A DNA stretch of 64,000 nt from Arthrospiribacter ruber (GCF_019343195.1 NZ_RPHB01000008.1:124001-188000), one strand, 5' to 3'; numbered from the stretch's first letter, positions 18,438 to 27,442 are shown. Made by a program: numbers and translations. The notes: generated from the sequence alone by a model not told the origin.

Positions 18438-18509
18438 AAATGAAATCACTAATTATTATTGAATACTGTTAAGTATTCAGATATCTATTAAGCTAACTCT
18501 TTCTCATTT

Positions 18510-19088
18510 TTAAAGAAAAAAAATGTTATTGGTGAAGATTGCTGAAAAAAGATCCAATTCCTTTTCTAGGTGATCAAGGTGAAGTTTCTTAACAGGTATT
18601 GAAGCATATGCATTATCAAATTTGGAATACTGCGGAAACAATTCTCCTACTTCATGGAATAACTTTCTTGCGAAAATCTCCACCTCTTCATCATAGGGGT
18701 AATAGCTATACCAACCTTTTCCGGTACCATCTTCTAAAGGAACCAGTGCACGCTTTTCATAATCGGCAAAATACAAGCCATAAAGCCCGAGCATACTTAC
18801 CAAAAGTACTACTCCCCGACAACCCGGACCATCCATCCTCACTTTCACACTCAGAATATGATTCCCGTGCTGAAAAGAAGAGTCCCGAACTTCATATACC
18901 CCTTCAAAGGCTCTGATTTTTTCTGAAAACTTCTCCCATTTTGGTAAATAACTGCTTCGCAGTAAGCCTAGTTTAGAATATTTCTTCTCCATAATCGGAA
19001 TTAAGGGAGAATTCCAATCCCAAGGATCCATGGTAAAATCCTTTAATAAATTTAAATATGCTTCTGGTTTATTGACAATGGGTTCCAT
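18510..19088 (-). CDS. Uncharacterised protein, paralogue B of a tandem pair (192 aa)
   Basis: A soluble protein without signal peptide, of a family I do not recognise. It begins MEPIVNKPEAYLNLLKDF and contains GPGCRGVVLLVSMLGLYGLYF, a hydrophobic stretch that may be a core helix rather than a membrane segment, and GKGWYSYYPYDEE near the C-terminus. It has the same length as its neighbour at 19204-19782 and is related over its whole length, with about the first 30 residues almost identical. The DNA of that block is also nearly identical, unlike the rest. Function unknown; possibly an immunity or antitoxin-type small protein, but nothing in the context supports this. Confidence 0.6.
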   Translation of the reverse strand: MEPIVNKPEAYLNLLKDFTMDPWDWNSPLIPIMEKKYSKLGLLRSSYLPKWEKFSEKIRAFEGVYEVRDSSFQHGNHILSVKVRMDGPGCRGVVLLVSMLGLYGLYFADYEKRALVPLEDGTGKGWYSYYPYDEEVEIFARKLFHEVGELFPQYSKFDNAYASIPVKKLHLDHLEKELDLFSAIFTNNIFFL

Positions 19089-19203
19089 ATATGGCTGGGG
19101 AGTCTTATGTAATTATTTTATTGTCTTTCTGAGAAAAACTCATCAAAGTTAACCTTATTCAAAACCTAAAAACCTTGTTTTACTAAAAGACAATTTAGTA
19201 TAT

Positions 19204-19782
19204 CTATAGAAATATAGTATTAGTAGTAAATATGGCCTTAAACAAATCAAGTTCCTTTTCAAAATTACCCAAATAAATGTTATTCACTTTAATGGAAGCA
19301 TATGCATTATCGAACTTGGAAAAATCAGGGAAAAGAGTCCCTATTTCGTTAAAGATTTTGCGAGAAAGAATCTCCCCTTCCTCATCGTAAGGATAATAAC
19401 TCAACCAACCTTTTCCATAACCATCATCTAAAGGGACCAGAGCTGGTTTATCATAATCCACAAAAAAAACGCCATATAGTCCAAGCATACTTACTAAAAA
19501 TACAAGCCCCTTACATCCTGGCCCTTGCAGTCTAATTTGTGTACTTAAGAGATGGAAACCGTGTTGAATCGAGGTTTCTTTCACTTCATACACACATTCA
19601 TAGGTACTGAGTTTGTTTAGGAATTTCTCCCATATTGGGAATAATCGAATTCTTTTTTCACTTAATTCTTCCTTTTTTGCTTCCATAGCCGGAATTAAGG
19701 GAGAATTCCAATCCCAGGGATCCATGGTAAAATCCTTTAATAAATTTAAATATGCTTCTGGTTTATTGACAAATGGTTCCAT
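19204..19782 (-). CDS. Uncharacterised protein, paralogue A of a tandem pair (192 aa)
   Basis: The upstream partner of the gene at 18510-19088. An earlier ATG at 19806 exists, but its equivalent in the paralogue is TTA, so the shared MEP start at 19782 is preferred. Both copies share PWDWNSPLIP, the GPGCKGLVFLVSMLGLYGVF segment, GKGWLSYYPYDEE and FDNAYASI. Sequence after residue about 35 has diverged strongly at protein and DNA level. The two genes are 115 bases apart and lie between two similar hairpins. Function unknown. Confidence 0.6.
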   Translation of the reverse strand: MEPFVNKPEAYLNLLKDFTMDPWDWNSPLIPAMEAKKEELSEKRIRLFPIWEKFLNKLSTYECVYEVKETSIQHGFHLLSTQIRLQGPGCKGLVFLVSMLGLYGVFFVDYDKPALVPLDDGYGKGWLSYYPYDEEGEILSRKIFNEIGTLFPDFSKFDNAYASIKVNNIYLGNFEKELDLFKAIFTTNTIFL

Positions 19783-19806
19783 AGTTTGCTGAGGAGTCCG
19801 GGGCAT

Positions 19807-20188
19807 TTATTTTATTGTCTTTCAGGCAATAGCCACAGCTGATTTTCTAATATAATGAAAAAAACCTGCTCAAATATTTGATCTGAGCAGGTTTAAATGA
19901 AATCATTAATTTATTTTTCCGCATCACTGCGTATGAATATCATATTTTCTGTCTTGAGGGGATATTCATGGATATTAAATTGATATTGGGATATTTATCA
20001 CACAGATTCTACGAGTTTGAATGGGAATTTATATTTACTTCAACCTAAGGGATATACATACTTTTTTAAAGGAATATTAGTTTTCCAAAGAATCCAACAT
20101 TCAAATTATGTTTAACCCCAATATCCAATACCTACTAGTATCCATTAATATCTTAATCTATGAATCCTGGCAGGTTGACCGAATTTTA
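19807..20188. other. Gene-free spacer with GATATT word array
   Basis: About 380 bases between xylA and the paralogue pair. It contains the hairpin at 19858-19894 and an imperfect inverted pair of degenerate arrays: GGATATT-type words at 19959-19995 and AATATCC-type words at 20117-20152. No coding potential was found on either strand. Confidence 0.5.
19858..19894 (-). terminator. Strong minus-strand intrinsic terminator
   Basis: An 11-bp perfect stem (AAACCTGCTCA at 19862-19872 with TGAGCAGGTTT at 19884-19894), loop of 11, followed on the minus strand by a run of seven T. It lies 295 bases beyond the xylA stop and 76 bases upstream of the paralogue A start, so it could end xylA transcription or a transcript starting in the spacer. 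Confidence 0.75.
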
Positions 20189-21502
20189 TCAAATATAATC
20201 ATTCAAAATATTCTCGAACAGTTCCTGTCTGCCACTTCTCTGCTTAGGCTCACCTACTGACTTGGCATGGTTTCTCAAATCCTCCAAAGTCAAATTGCCT
20301 TCTTCAAAAGATTTTCCATTTCCGGCATCAAAAGAAGCGTAGCGCTCTTTCCTCAGGTCTTTGTAAGCTGATTTTTCCAATATTTCATTGGCTATCAAAA
20401 GTCCTCTGGCAAAAGCATCCATACTGCCAATATGAGCGTGAAAAAGATCCTCAAGGTCTGTGGAATTCCTTCTCACTTTGGCGTCAAAGTTGACCCCTCC
20501 GCCTTGAATACCTCCACCTTCCAAAATGACCAACATGGATTCTGTAAGTTCTTGGATATTGATGGCAAACTGATCGGTATCCCAGCCATTCTGATAATCC
20601 CCTCTATTGGCATCTATGCTGCCCAACATGCCCGCATCAACAGCTACCTGAAGTTCGTGCTGGAAAGTATGGCCGGCCAAAGTAGCATGGTTCACTTCAA
20701 GATTCAGTTTGAAATCTTTATCCAGACCATGATGTCTCAGGAATCCAACAACGGTAGCGGCATCGTAATCATACTGATGCTTGGTTGGCTCCATAGGCTT
20801 AGGTTCGATAAGGAAATTCCCTTTGAAACCTTTTGATCGGGCATAATCACGCGCCATGGTTAAGAATTTGGCCAGGTGCTCAGTTTCTCTTTTCATGTCT
20901 GTATTGAGCAAAGACATGTAGCCTTCTCTACCGCCCCAGAACACATAATTTTCTCCCCCCAATTTGATGGTGGCGTCGATGGAATTCTTCACTTGGGTAC
21001 CGGCCCAAGCTACCACGTCAAAGTCAGGGTTGGTAGAAGCGCCGTTCATGTAACGTGGATTGCTGAATACATTGGCAGTGCCCCATAGTAATTTGATTCC
21101 AGTTTCCTTTTGCTTCTCAAGCGCATAATCTGTGATGATCTGCATACGCTCTTCGTATTCTTCCAGCGTAGCACCTTCATCTATCAGATCCACATCGTGG
21201 AAACAATAATATTCTGCTCCGATTTTGGTAAAAAACTCAAATGCAGCATCCATTTTGTCTTTCGCTCTTTGGACTGCATCGGCATTTTCATCCCAAAGTC
21301 TGTTCATAGTACCTGGCCCAAAAGGATCTCCACCTGTGCCGCAGAAGGTATGCCAATAAGCAATCGCAAATTTGAAATGCTCCTTCATGGACTTTCCAGC
21401 CACTACTTGGTCAGGGTTGTAATACCTGAATGCAAATGGGTTTTTAGAGCCCTTGCCCTCATATTTGATTTTTTCTATCCCGGGAAAATAGGTCTTGGCC
21501 AT
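20189..21502 (-). CDS. xylA: Xylose isomerase
   Basis: A 437-residue class II xylose isomerase, converting D-xylose to D-xylulose in the cytoplasm. The family landmarks are all present: the N-terminal [10 protein letters not shown] and [14 protein letters not shown], the catalytic His in YYCFHDVDL, the metal-binding glutamate in [15 protein letters not shown], the metal ligands in [15 protein letters not shown], and [19 protein letters not shown]. Length is standard. No xylulokinase or xylose transporter is adjacent. A LacI-type operator-like palindrome lies 77 bases upstream. With the esterase remnant, acetylesterase and glycosidase nearby, it suggests hemicellulose or algal glycan use. Confidence 0.97.
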   Translation of the reverse strand: MAKTYFPGIEKIKYEGKGSKNPFAFRYYNPDQVVAGKSMKEHFKFAIAYWHTFCGTGGDPFGPGTMNRLWDENADAVQRAKDKMDAAFEFFTKIGAEYYCFHDVDLIDEGATLEEYEERMQIITDYALEKQKETGIKLLWGTANVFSNPRYMNGASTNPDFDVVAWAGTQVKNSIDATIKLGGENYVFWGGREGYMSLLNTDMKRETEHLAKFLTMARDYARSKGFKGNFLIEPKPMEPTKHQYDYDAATVVGFLRHHGLDKDFKLNLEVNHATLAGHTFQHELQVAVDAGMLGSIDANRGDYQNGWDTDQFAINIQELTESMLVILEGGGIQGGGVNFDAKVRRNSTDLEDLFHAHIGSMDAFARGLLIANEILEKSAYKDLRKERYASFDAGNGKSFEEGNLTLEDLRNHAKSVGEPKQRSGRQELFENILNDYI

Positions 21503-21853
21503 AGTTTTTGGGTTTTAATAGATAAAATAGGTTTAAGAAATTATTTAGGTGACCAAATTATATATTTTATCTGAATATGGAAAACGTTTGCACCTCCTTA
21601 TGCAAAGTCTGTATGATTAACTTTATGGAATCGGTTGCAAAAATGAAGAACGGAAAAGAGATGGGATTTACGAATGAGAATTTACGATAAACGGAGATTT
21701 TTCCAGCGCAAAGGTTTATGATTTTGTTGAATGGTTGCTGGGTATCGGGTAAAGGTTAATAGTTAAAAAAGTTAATGGTTAATGGTTAATGGTTAATTGT
21801 CCGTACCCCATAACGCTTAACGTTTAACCCTTAACAGTTCATCGATTCATCAT
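21503..21853. promoter_or_regulatory. xylA upstream region with LacI-type operator and GTTAA array
   Basis: The 14-mer at 21579-21592 (GGAAAACGTTTGCA) matches the LacI/CcpA-family pattern TG-AA-CG-T-CA at 12 of 14 positions, with the symmetrical core AAACGTTT. The half-site-like GGTTGCAAAA follows near 21630. At 21754-21839 a GTTAA word array is followed by the same word in inverse orientation. Operator assignment is inference from symmetry and position. Confidence 0.5.
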
Positions 21854-22249
21854 TTAATCAAAACCCTTCCGTATCGTTTCCGCAATCTCTGCCAGTTCCT
21901 CCTTGCTGAGTTTGAGCTTTTCTCTGTTGAAATTGATGTCGTCCATGCTTCTTAAAGGAACCAAGTGAACATGCACATGGGGCACTTCCAAACCGATCAC
22001 CGCTACACCAACACGTGTACATTTGATGGTTTTATCAATTGCCTTGGCTACTTTTTTTGAAAAAACATGTAAGCCAGCCAGTATTTCATCCTCAAGATCA
22101 AAAATATAATCGACCTCCACTTTCGGCACTACCAATACATGTCCTTTGACCAAGGGCATAATATCTAAAAACGCAATATAATTGTCATCCTCTGCTACTA
22201 TCTGTGCAGGGATCTCTCTATTGATGATTTTTGTAAATATGCTTGCCAT
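21854..22249 (-). CDS. HIT-family nucleotide hydrolase
   Basis: A 131-residue histidine-triad protein; these hydrolyse nucleoside phosphoramidates and AMP-lysine-type conjugates. The catalytic triad motif HVHVHLVPL is present near residue 97, preceded by VLVVPKVEVDYIFDL, which is typical of the bacterial HinT-like branch. The start is the ATG giving MASIFTKIINREIP, which matches the family; an upstream extension of the frame is spurious. It follows greA closely on the same strand, with a weak terminator in the gap, an arrangement frequently seen in Bacteroidota. Confidence 0.93.
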   Translation of the reverse strand: MASIFTKIINREIPAQIVAEDDNYIAFLDIMPLVKGHVLVVPKVEVDYIFDLEDEILAGLHVFSKKVAKAIDKTIKCTRVGVAVIGLEVPHVHVHLVPLRSMDDINFNREKLKLSKEELAEIAETIRKGFD

Positions 22250-22261
22250 AGTCCTAAAAAT

Positions 22262-22291
22262 AAAAATCCCAATGGGGAATACCAATGGGAT
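22262..22291 (-). terminator. Weak intrinsic terminator between greA and the HIT gene
   Basis: On the minus strand ATCCCA/TGGGAT pairs (22286-22291 with 22266-22271) and is followed by a T-rich run. The stem is only 6 bp, so termination is probably partial. Confidence 0.4.
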
Positions 22292-22302
22292 CTGAGTTTA
22301 AT

Positions 22303-22776
22303 TTAATAACTGATATCCAGGATTTCGAACTCCAGGGTGCCAGCAGGTGCTTTGATTTCTGCTACATCTCCTACGGACTTGCCCAAGAGGCCTTTTCCGA
22401 ATGGGGAAGCGAGTGAAATTTTACCGGATTTAAGATCGGCTTCTTCCTCGGAAACCAACATGTATGTCACTGTCGCACCGTTTTTCAGATTCTTGATTTT
22501 CACAGTTGACAGAATACCGACTTTAGAAGCATCCATTTTGGAATTGTCCATTACGCGGGCATTTCCCACTACTGCCTCCAATTTGGCTATTTTCAATTCC
22601 AAGAGACCCTGTGCATCTTTGGCCGCATCATATTCAGCATTTTCACTAAGATCACCTTTGTCCCTTGCCTCAGCAATCTGCTTGGCGATATCAGACCTTC
22701 CTTTGGTCTTCAATTCATGCAGCTCATCCTTGAGCTTCTTCAATCCTTCTTCGGTGTAATACTGTATCTTACTCAT
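22303..22776 (-). CDS. greA: Transcription elongation factor GreA
   Basis: A 157-residue GreA, which enters the RNA polymerase secondary channel to trigger transcript cleavage and rescue backtracked complexes. The N-terminal coiled coil carries YYTEEGLKKLKDELHEL, the tip has GDLSENAEYDAAKDAQ with the two acidic residues (D and E) needed for cleavage, and the C-terminal FKBP-like domain ends with SPFGKGLLGKSVGDVAEI. Length is exact for the family. It stands between a HIT gene and a dehydrogenase gene that ends with its own terminator. Confidence 0.97.
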   Translation of the reverse strand: MSKIQYYTEEGLKKLKDELHELKTKGRSDIAKQIAEARDKGDLSENAEYDAAKDAQGLLELKIAKLEAVVGNARVMDNSKMDASKVGILSTVKIKNLKNGATVTYMLVSEEEADLKSGKISLASPFGKGLLGKSVGDVAEIKAPAGTLEFEILDISY

Positions 22777-22805
22777 GCTTTCGAAATTTTACTATGGCTA
22801 TGAAA

Positions 22806-22844
22806 AATAAAAGAACGGTCTCATTGACTGAAACCGTTGCTTTT
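22806..22844 (-). terminator. Intrinsic terminator after the 2-hydroxyacid dehydrogenase gene
   Basis: AACGGT at 22814-22819 pairs with ACCGTT at 22833-22838, and the flanking AAAAG/CTTTT extends the stem past one bulge. On the minus strand it is followed by a T-rich run. It also separates this operon from greA. Confidence 0.6.
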
Positions 22845-22971
22845 CTCCTTGTTTACTATGTTGATGCACAAAAGTAACAATTCTATTCAGACTTACCAAC
22901 CTATGCTGTTTATAAAGATTTGAAAGGATGGAAATCGCATCAATTCATTCCCAATAATAATGCGCATAATT

Positions 22972-23907
22972 TCAAAAAGCCTCTTTAATTTTTTCAACCA
23001 ATACCTGATTGATTTTTTCATAAGACTGAAAAGTCCAACCTGCGACATGGGGGCTGAAAATCACATTCTTCTTTTGAGCAAGTATTTCAAATGACTTTTT
23101 TTGTTTATCGGTAAAGGTTTTGAATTTTTCATTTTCCAGCACATCCAATACAGCTCCCTTTATAATACCCCGGTCAAGGGCCTCATTCAAGGTCTCAAAT
23201 GTTATGATCTCTCCCCTTGCAGTATTGATCAGGTAAATGGGCTTCTTGAATCTTTCTAGGAGATCAATATTCAAAAAACCTCTGGTCTCCAATGTAAGTG
23301 GGACATGTAGACTGAGTACATCTGTCTCTTCCAAAAGCTGCCCCAAAGAGGATTCTCTGACATGAAAATTCCCAAAACCAGTCTTGTACTTGTCGTAAGC
23401 CAAAATATTGACTTCAAATCCGGCCAGTTTTTTAGCAAATGAGGAACCCATATTTCCATAACCTATGATCCCTACAGTTTTGCCTTTCAGCTCTTCCCCC
23501 CTGTTTTGTTCTCTCTTCCAAATCCCCTTTCTCACTTCATCATCAGCTTTGCTGATGTGATTAAACAAGGCCAAAAGCCCTCCTACGGCATATTCCCCTA
23601 CCGCATCCATATTCCCCTCCGCCGCATGAAACAGCTTAATCCCATGGTCCGAAAGATAGTCAAGGTCAATATTATCAAGCCCTGCACCCGCCCTGCCAAC
23701 AAATTTTAAATTACCGGCTTGTTCCAACAAAGGCCGGTCAATCGGTGTTTTGGAGCGGATGATCAATCCCGTATACATACATATAACTTCCAAAATTTCA
23801 TCTCTCCGGATATCCGGATGGTAGTCTACCATATACCCTGCATCTTCCAAAAGAGGTATTATGGAAGGGTGCATTTCATCTATAATCAATACCTTACCTA
23901 ACCCCAT
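22972..23907 (-). CDS. D-2-hydroxyacid dehydrogenase (SerA-like)
   Basis: A 311-residue NAD-dependent dehydrogenase of the phosphoglycerate/glycerate dehydrogenase family. The Rossmann motif reads VGIIGYGNMGSSFAKKL; catalytic Arg is in LINTARGEIITF, Glu in AVLDVLENEKF and the catalytic His in IFSPHVAGWT. It lacks the ACT domain of full SerA, so it may be phosphoglycerate dehydrogenase, glyoxylate reductase or a broader 2-ketoacid reductase. The start is taken as ATG at 23907; a GTG at 23913 overlaps the mgtE stop by 4 bases and is possible. It is translationally coupled to mgtE. Confidence 0.88.
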   Translation of the reverse strand: MGLGKVLIIDEMHPSIIPLLEDAGYMVDYHPDIRRDEILEVICMYTGLIIRSKTPIDRPLLEQAGNLKFVGRAGAGLDNIDLDYLSDHGIKLFHAAEGNMDAVGEYAVGGLLALFNHISKADDEVRKGIWKREQNRGEELKGKTVGIIGYGNMGSSFAKKLAGFEVNILAYDKYKTGFGNFHVRESSLGQLLEETDVLSLHVPLTLETRGFLNIDLLERFKKPIYLINTARGEIITFETLNEALDRGIIKGAVLDVLENEKFKTFTDKQKKSFEILAQKKNVIFSPHVAGWTFQSYEKINQVLVEKIKEAF

Positions 23908-23909
23908 TT

Positions 23910-25277
23910 TCACAATTTTAACAACGTCATTGCCACTCCAAAATAAACCGCCAGACCCAACAGGTCATTGGCAGTGGTGATAAAAGGACCCGAGGCTATG
24001 GCTGGATTGATCCCAAATTTATCTAAAACCAAAGGTGTGACCGTGCCCATAAATGAAGCCAGCAAAACCACACAAAACATAGCCAAACCTATGGTAACCC
24101 CAAAAATAGTTTCAAAACCGTAAATGAATTTGACAACAGAAAATACAAATAGACCCAGAACTATTCCATTTACCAAGGCGATTAAAAATCCCTTTACAAA
24201 GCGCTGCCAGGGTGTATCATCAAAGACTGACTTGCTGGCAAGCGTCTGTACCACCAGAGAGGAAGACTGAATCCCCACATTTCCACCTGTGGCAGCCACA
24301 AGCGGAATAAATGAAGCTAAAGCGATGTATTTGCTGAGGCCATCTTCGAAAAAGGTAATGATCTGTGCTCCCATAAGACCTCCTACTACTCCAATGATCA
24401 GCCAAGGAAGCCGTGCTTTGGAGATCCTCAGAATGCTATCCGACTCTTCCACATCAGCAGAAATCCCCGTCATGGCCTGAATATCTTCTTCTGATTGCTC
24501 ACGGATCAAGTCCAAAATATCATCCACTGTAATTCTTCCCACGAGCTTGTTTTTGGCATTGACTACGGGGACGGATTCCAAGTCGTATTTCCGCATAATT
24601 TCGGCTACTTCCTCTCCATCCAGGTGGGTAGGTACTGAAATCAACTCCGGCTCATAGATATCCATGATCTTGGTATTGGAAGCCGAAAGGATGATTTTTT
24701 TCAAAGAAACCCTGCCCAGAAGATGCTGTTTATTGTCCACCACATAGATAGAATAAATTTTTTCTACCTTCTCCGCCTGCCTCCTTATTTCCTCTATGGT
24801 CTGTATCACACTCCAATTTTGATTGGCTTTGATATATTCCTTTGCCATAAGACCACCCGCAGTGTCCTCATCATAACGGAGCAGGTCGAGGATATTGGCT
24901 GACTTTTCTTTCTCCTGTAGGTGGCTGATTACCTCCTCTCTTTCTTTGGAGGGCATCAGGATTAAAATATCCGCAGCATCATCAGAGTCCATTTGATCAA
25001 TCAAGGAAGCAAGCTCATACGCCTCCATGTCCCTGATCACTTTGTTGACTGAATCTTCATCCAATTCTATCAAAATATCTGCTGAAGTAGCTTTAGGAAG
25101 AAGCCTCAACACGTAAATAGCTTCGTCAAGATTGAGTTCATCCAGCAATGCAGCAATATCTGCCACATTCACACCTTCCAGAGATTCCAGAATAAAATCA
25201 TTCTGTTGTTCTTCTATCCCAAGCCTAAGACTCTCCAGGTATTCTTTGGATAATTCAAAGGTTTTTATTGGTTCCAA
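23910..25277 (-). CDS. mgtE: Magnesium transporter MgtE
   Basis: A 455-residue MgtE magnesium channel with its three parts in order: an N-terminal helical superhelix (about residues 20-130, with DSVNKVIRDMEAYELASLIDQMDSDDAADIL), two CBS domains (about 135-255, VSLKKIILSAS and ITVDDILDLIREQSEED) and a five-helix membrane domain (about 285-455, containing ATGGNVGIQSSSLVVQ and PLVLDKFGINPAIASGPF with the pore Asp). There is no in-frame ATG before about residue 84, and the family N-terminus precedes that, so TTG at 25277 is the likely start. It overlaps the end of rsmA by 13 bases. Confidence 0.95.
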   Translation of the reverse strand: MEPIKTFELSKEYLESLRLGIEEQQNDFILESLEGVNVADIAALLDELNLDEAIYVLRLLPKATSADILIELDEDSVNKVIRDMEAYELASLIDQMDSDDAADILILMPSKEREEVISHLQEKEKSANILDLLRYDEDTAGGLMAKEYIKANQNWSVIQTIEEIRRQAEKVEKIYSIYVVDNKQHLLGRVSLKKIILSASNTKIMDIYEPELISVPTHLDGEEVAEIMRKYDLESVPVVNAKNKLVGRITVDDILDLIREQSEEDIQAMTGISADVEESDSILRISKARLPWLIIGVVGGLMGAQIITFFEDGLSKYIALASFIPLVAATGGNVGIQSSSLVVQTLASKSVFDDTPWQRFVKGFLIALVNGIVLGLFVFSVVKFIYGFETIFGVTIGLAMFCVVLLASFMGTVTPLVLDKFGINPAIASGPFITTANDLLGLAVYFGVAMTLLKL

Positions 25278-26047
25278 GATTCCTGTATTTTTTTTGTTAA
25301 CAATACAAATTCAGACACATCGAGCTGCTCTGCCCTCAGGTCCAGCATGGGATCTTCCCTAAGCTCATCTTTCAATCCCATTCCCTTCATACAATTTCTA
25401 AGGGTTTTCCTTCTGGTACTGAAAGCCTGCTTGACTACCCTGAAAAAAACCTTTTCGTCGCAGGGCAATTCCCTCACAGTATTCCTAGTCAATCGGATCA
25501 CTCCCGAATTCACTTTTGGAGGGGGATTGAAGACCCCCGGAGGCACAGTAAATAGGTACTCTATATCATAAAATGCCTGTAGCAACACAGATAAAATCCC
25601 ATAACTTTTATTGCCCTTTGGCGAAGCTATGCGTTCTGCTACCTCCTTTTGGAGCATGCAGACAACTTCCTTTACGGCATTTCTTTCTTCCAATATTTTG
25701 AAAAAAATCTGAGAGGAAATATTGTAAGGAAAATTACCTGCTACGGCGTAAGGACCTCCCATGATCGGGGTAAAATCCTTTTTGAGGTAATCCGCTTCGA
25801 TAATTTTATTGCCCAGATCAGGGTATTTGCCATGGAGATACACAATAGACTCACTGTCAATGTCTACCAAATACAAATCCCATTTTTCTTGAATCAAAAA
25901 ATCCGTCAAAACACCCATTCCCGGACCTATTTCCAACACTTTGCTGACCCCATCCTGTCCCTGGACTGCTTTGGCTATCCGCTCTGCTATCCCCAGATCG
26001 GTCAAAAAATGCTGTCCAAGGTGTTTTTTGGGTTTGACCTTCTCCAT
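25265..26047 (-). CDS. rsmA: 16S rRNA (A1518/A1519) dimethyltransferase
   Basis: A 260-residue KsgA/RsmA enzyme, which dimethylates two adjacent adenines in the 16S rRNA 3' hairpin as a late step of 30S assembly. It shows the family N-terminus KPKKHLGQHFLTD, the SAM motif LEIGPGMGVLTDFL, the NFPYNISSQIF catalytic motif (NLPY type) and the C-terminal FSTRRKTLRNCMKG. Length is typical. It is the first gene of a rsmA-mgtE-dehydrogenase operon and faces pdxA across 185 bases. Confidence 0.97.
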   Translation of the reverse strand: MEKVKPKKHLGQHFLTDLGIAERIAKAVQGQDGVSKVLEIGPGMGVLTDFLIQEKWDLYLVDIDSESIVYLHGKYPDLGNKIIEADYLKKDFTPIMGGPYAVAGNFPYNISSQIFFKILEERNAVKEVVCMLQKEVAERIASPKGNKSYGILSVLLQAFYDIEYLFTVPPGVFNPPPKVNSGVIRLTRNTVRELPCDEKVFFRVVKQAFSTRRKTLRNCMKGMGLKDELREDPMLDLRAEQLDVSEFVLLTKKIQESWNQ

Positions 26048-26232
26048 GTACCTTCCTTTGATTATTTTCTATAAATTGCATCTCAAAAATAAGAGAATTA
26101 TCACAAAGGCCTATCATATAATTCCAAATCAATGGAATCTGTGGAAATCCAACACCAAGTGAGACACCGGTTGATCGGTCGAAGTTTTGTGAACAGCTCT
26201 TTACTCTTTTCATTTTGAACAGGACAGACTTA

Positions 26233-27261
26233 ATGAACCAAAGAAAAAACAAACCCGTCATAGGTATCAGTATCGGAGACATTAATGGTATCAGTGCAGA
26301 GGTAACCATCAAGGCACTTTTAGACAACCGGCTTCAGAAGCTTATTACTCCCGTCATTTATGCACATGGCAAAGCCATGACATTCTACAGGAAGCAATTG
26401 GAGCTGGAAGACTTCAACTTTATGCAGATCCGGAACATAGACGAAGTTCATAACCGCAAGACCAACCTGATCAATGTAGTAGACGAAAGCCCCGAAGTCA
26501 TCCCTGGTGTGGAAACACAGGAAGCAGGAAAAATGGCTTTGGCTGCGCTTGAACACGCCATAGAAGACCTGAAATCTGGAAAAATAGACGGCTTGGTTAC
26601 TGCGCCATTGAACAAAAACAATATCAATAGCCCGGAAAAAAAATTTATTGGGCACACGGAATTCCTGACAGAAGCTTTTGGAGGTGAAGAAAGTCTGATG
26701 TTTCTGGTTGCAGAGGATATCCGTGTTGGTTTGGTGACAGGCCATATTCCAGTTTCCCAAATCACCAAAAACATCAGTGCTGAAAACATCAGAAAAAAAC
26801 TGAATCTAATGATTGATTCACTTAAAAATGACTTTGGAATCAGCAAGCCGAAGGTTGCGGTTCTCGGACTAAATCCCCATGCAGGTGAAGACGGACTATT
26901 AGGTGATGAGGAGGATAAAATAATCAAACCTGTGGTATCTGAATTCAAAGACAAAGGTCATTTAATATTTGGTCCATATCCCTCTGATGGCTTTTTCGGA
27001 ATGCTGCATCACAAAAAATTTGATGGTATACTGGCAATGTACCATGACCAGGGCTTGATACCTTTTAAAACTTTGGCTTTTGAAACAGGTGTAAATTTCA
27101 CTGCGGGACTTACTATTGTCCGTACCTCACCTGATCATGGCACTGCTTACAATATTGCAGGAAAAAATATTGCGGATGAAGGTTCTATGCGGGCAGCCAT
27201 TATGCAGGCTTATGATATCATCCGCAACAGAATGGGCTGGGAGGAAGAAGAGGAAGGATGA
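26233..27261 (+). CDS. pdxA: 4-hydroxythreonine-4-phosphate dehydrogenase
   Basis: A 342-residue PdxA of the vitamin B6 (DXP-dependent) pathway, oxidising 4-phosphohydroxy-threonine with NAD. Landmarks are IGISIGDINGISAEV at the start, LVTAPLNKNNI, FIGHTEFLTEAF with a metal His, GLNPHAGEDGLLGDEE, and YHDQGLIPFKTLAFETGVNFTAGL. The ATG at 26233 gives the expected N-terminus; a TTG six codons upstream is not needed. The last codons (EEEEEG) are already part of a GA-rich repeat array that continues for about 90 bases past the stop. It is divergent from rsmA, a common pairing. Confidence 0.96.
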   Translation: MNQRKNKPVIGISIGDINGISAEVTIKALLDNRLQKLITPVIYAHGKAMTFYRKQLELEDFNFMQIRNIDEVHNRKTNLINVVDESPEVIPGVETQEAGKMALAALEHAIEDLKSGKIDGLVTAPLNKNNINSPEKKFIGHTEFLTEAFGGEESLMFLVAEDIRVGLVTGHIPVSQITKNISAENIRKKLNLMIDSLKNDFGISKPKVAVLGLNPHAGEDGLLGDEEDKIIKPVVSEFKDKGHLIFGPYPSDGFFGMLHHKKFDGILAMYHDQGLIPFKTLAFETGVNFTAGLTIVRTSPDHGTAYNIAGKNIADEGSMRAAIMQAYDIIRNRMGWEEEEEG

Positions 27262-27352
27262 AGGAGGAAGGATGAAGGATGAAGGATGAGGGATGAGGAC
27301 TGTCCGACTGGTCATCAAGGCGGGAAGGAAGGATGAAGGAGGAAGGAGGAAT
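27238..27352. repeat. GGAAGGATGA word array running out of pdxA
   Basis: A purine-rich array of GGAAGGATGA/GGAAGGA-type words begins in the last pdxA codons and extends to about 27352, interrupted by a mixed segment at about 27299-27325. A second, looser array of GAATRATGAA words follows at about 27374-27411. Copies are imperfect and vary in length. Confidence 0.65.
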
Positions 27353-27442
27353 GTTGGCCAAATGACCGATTTGAATAATGAATGCTGAATGATGAATATC
27401 GAATAATGAAGTTGGGTCTAACTTTGTTTGAGGGAATCCCTA

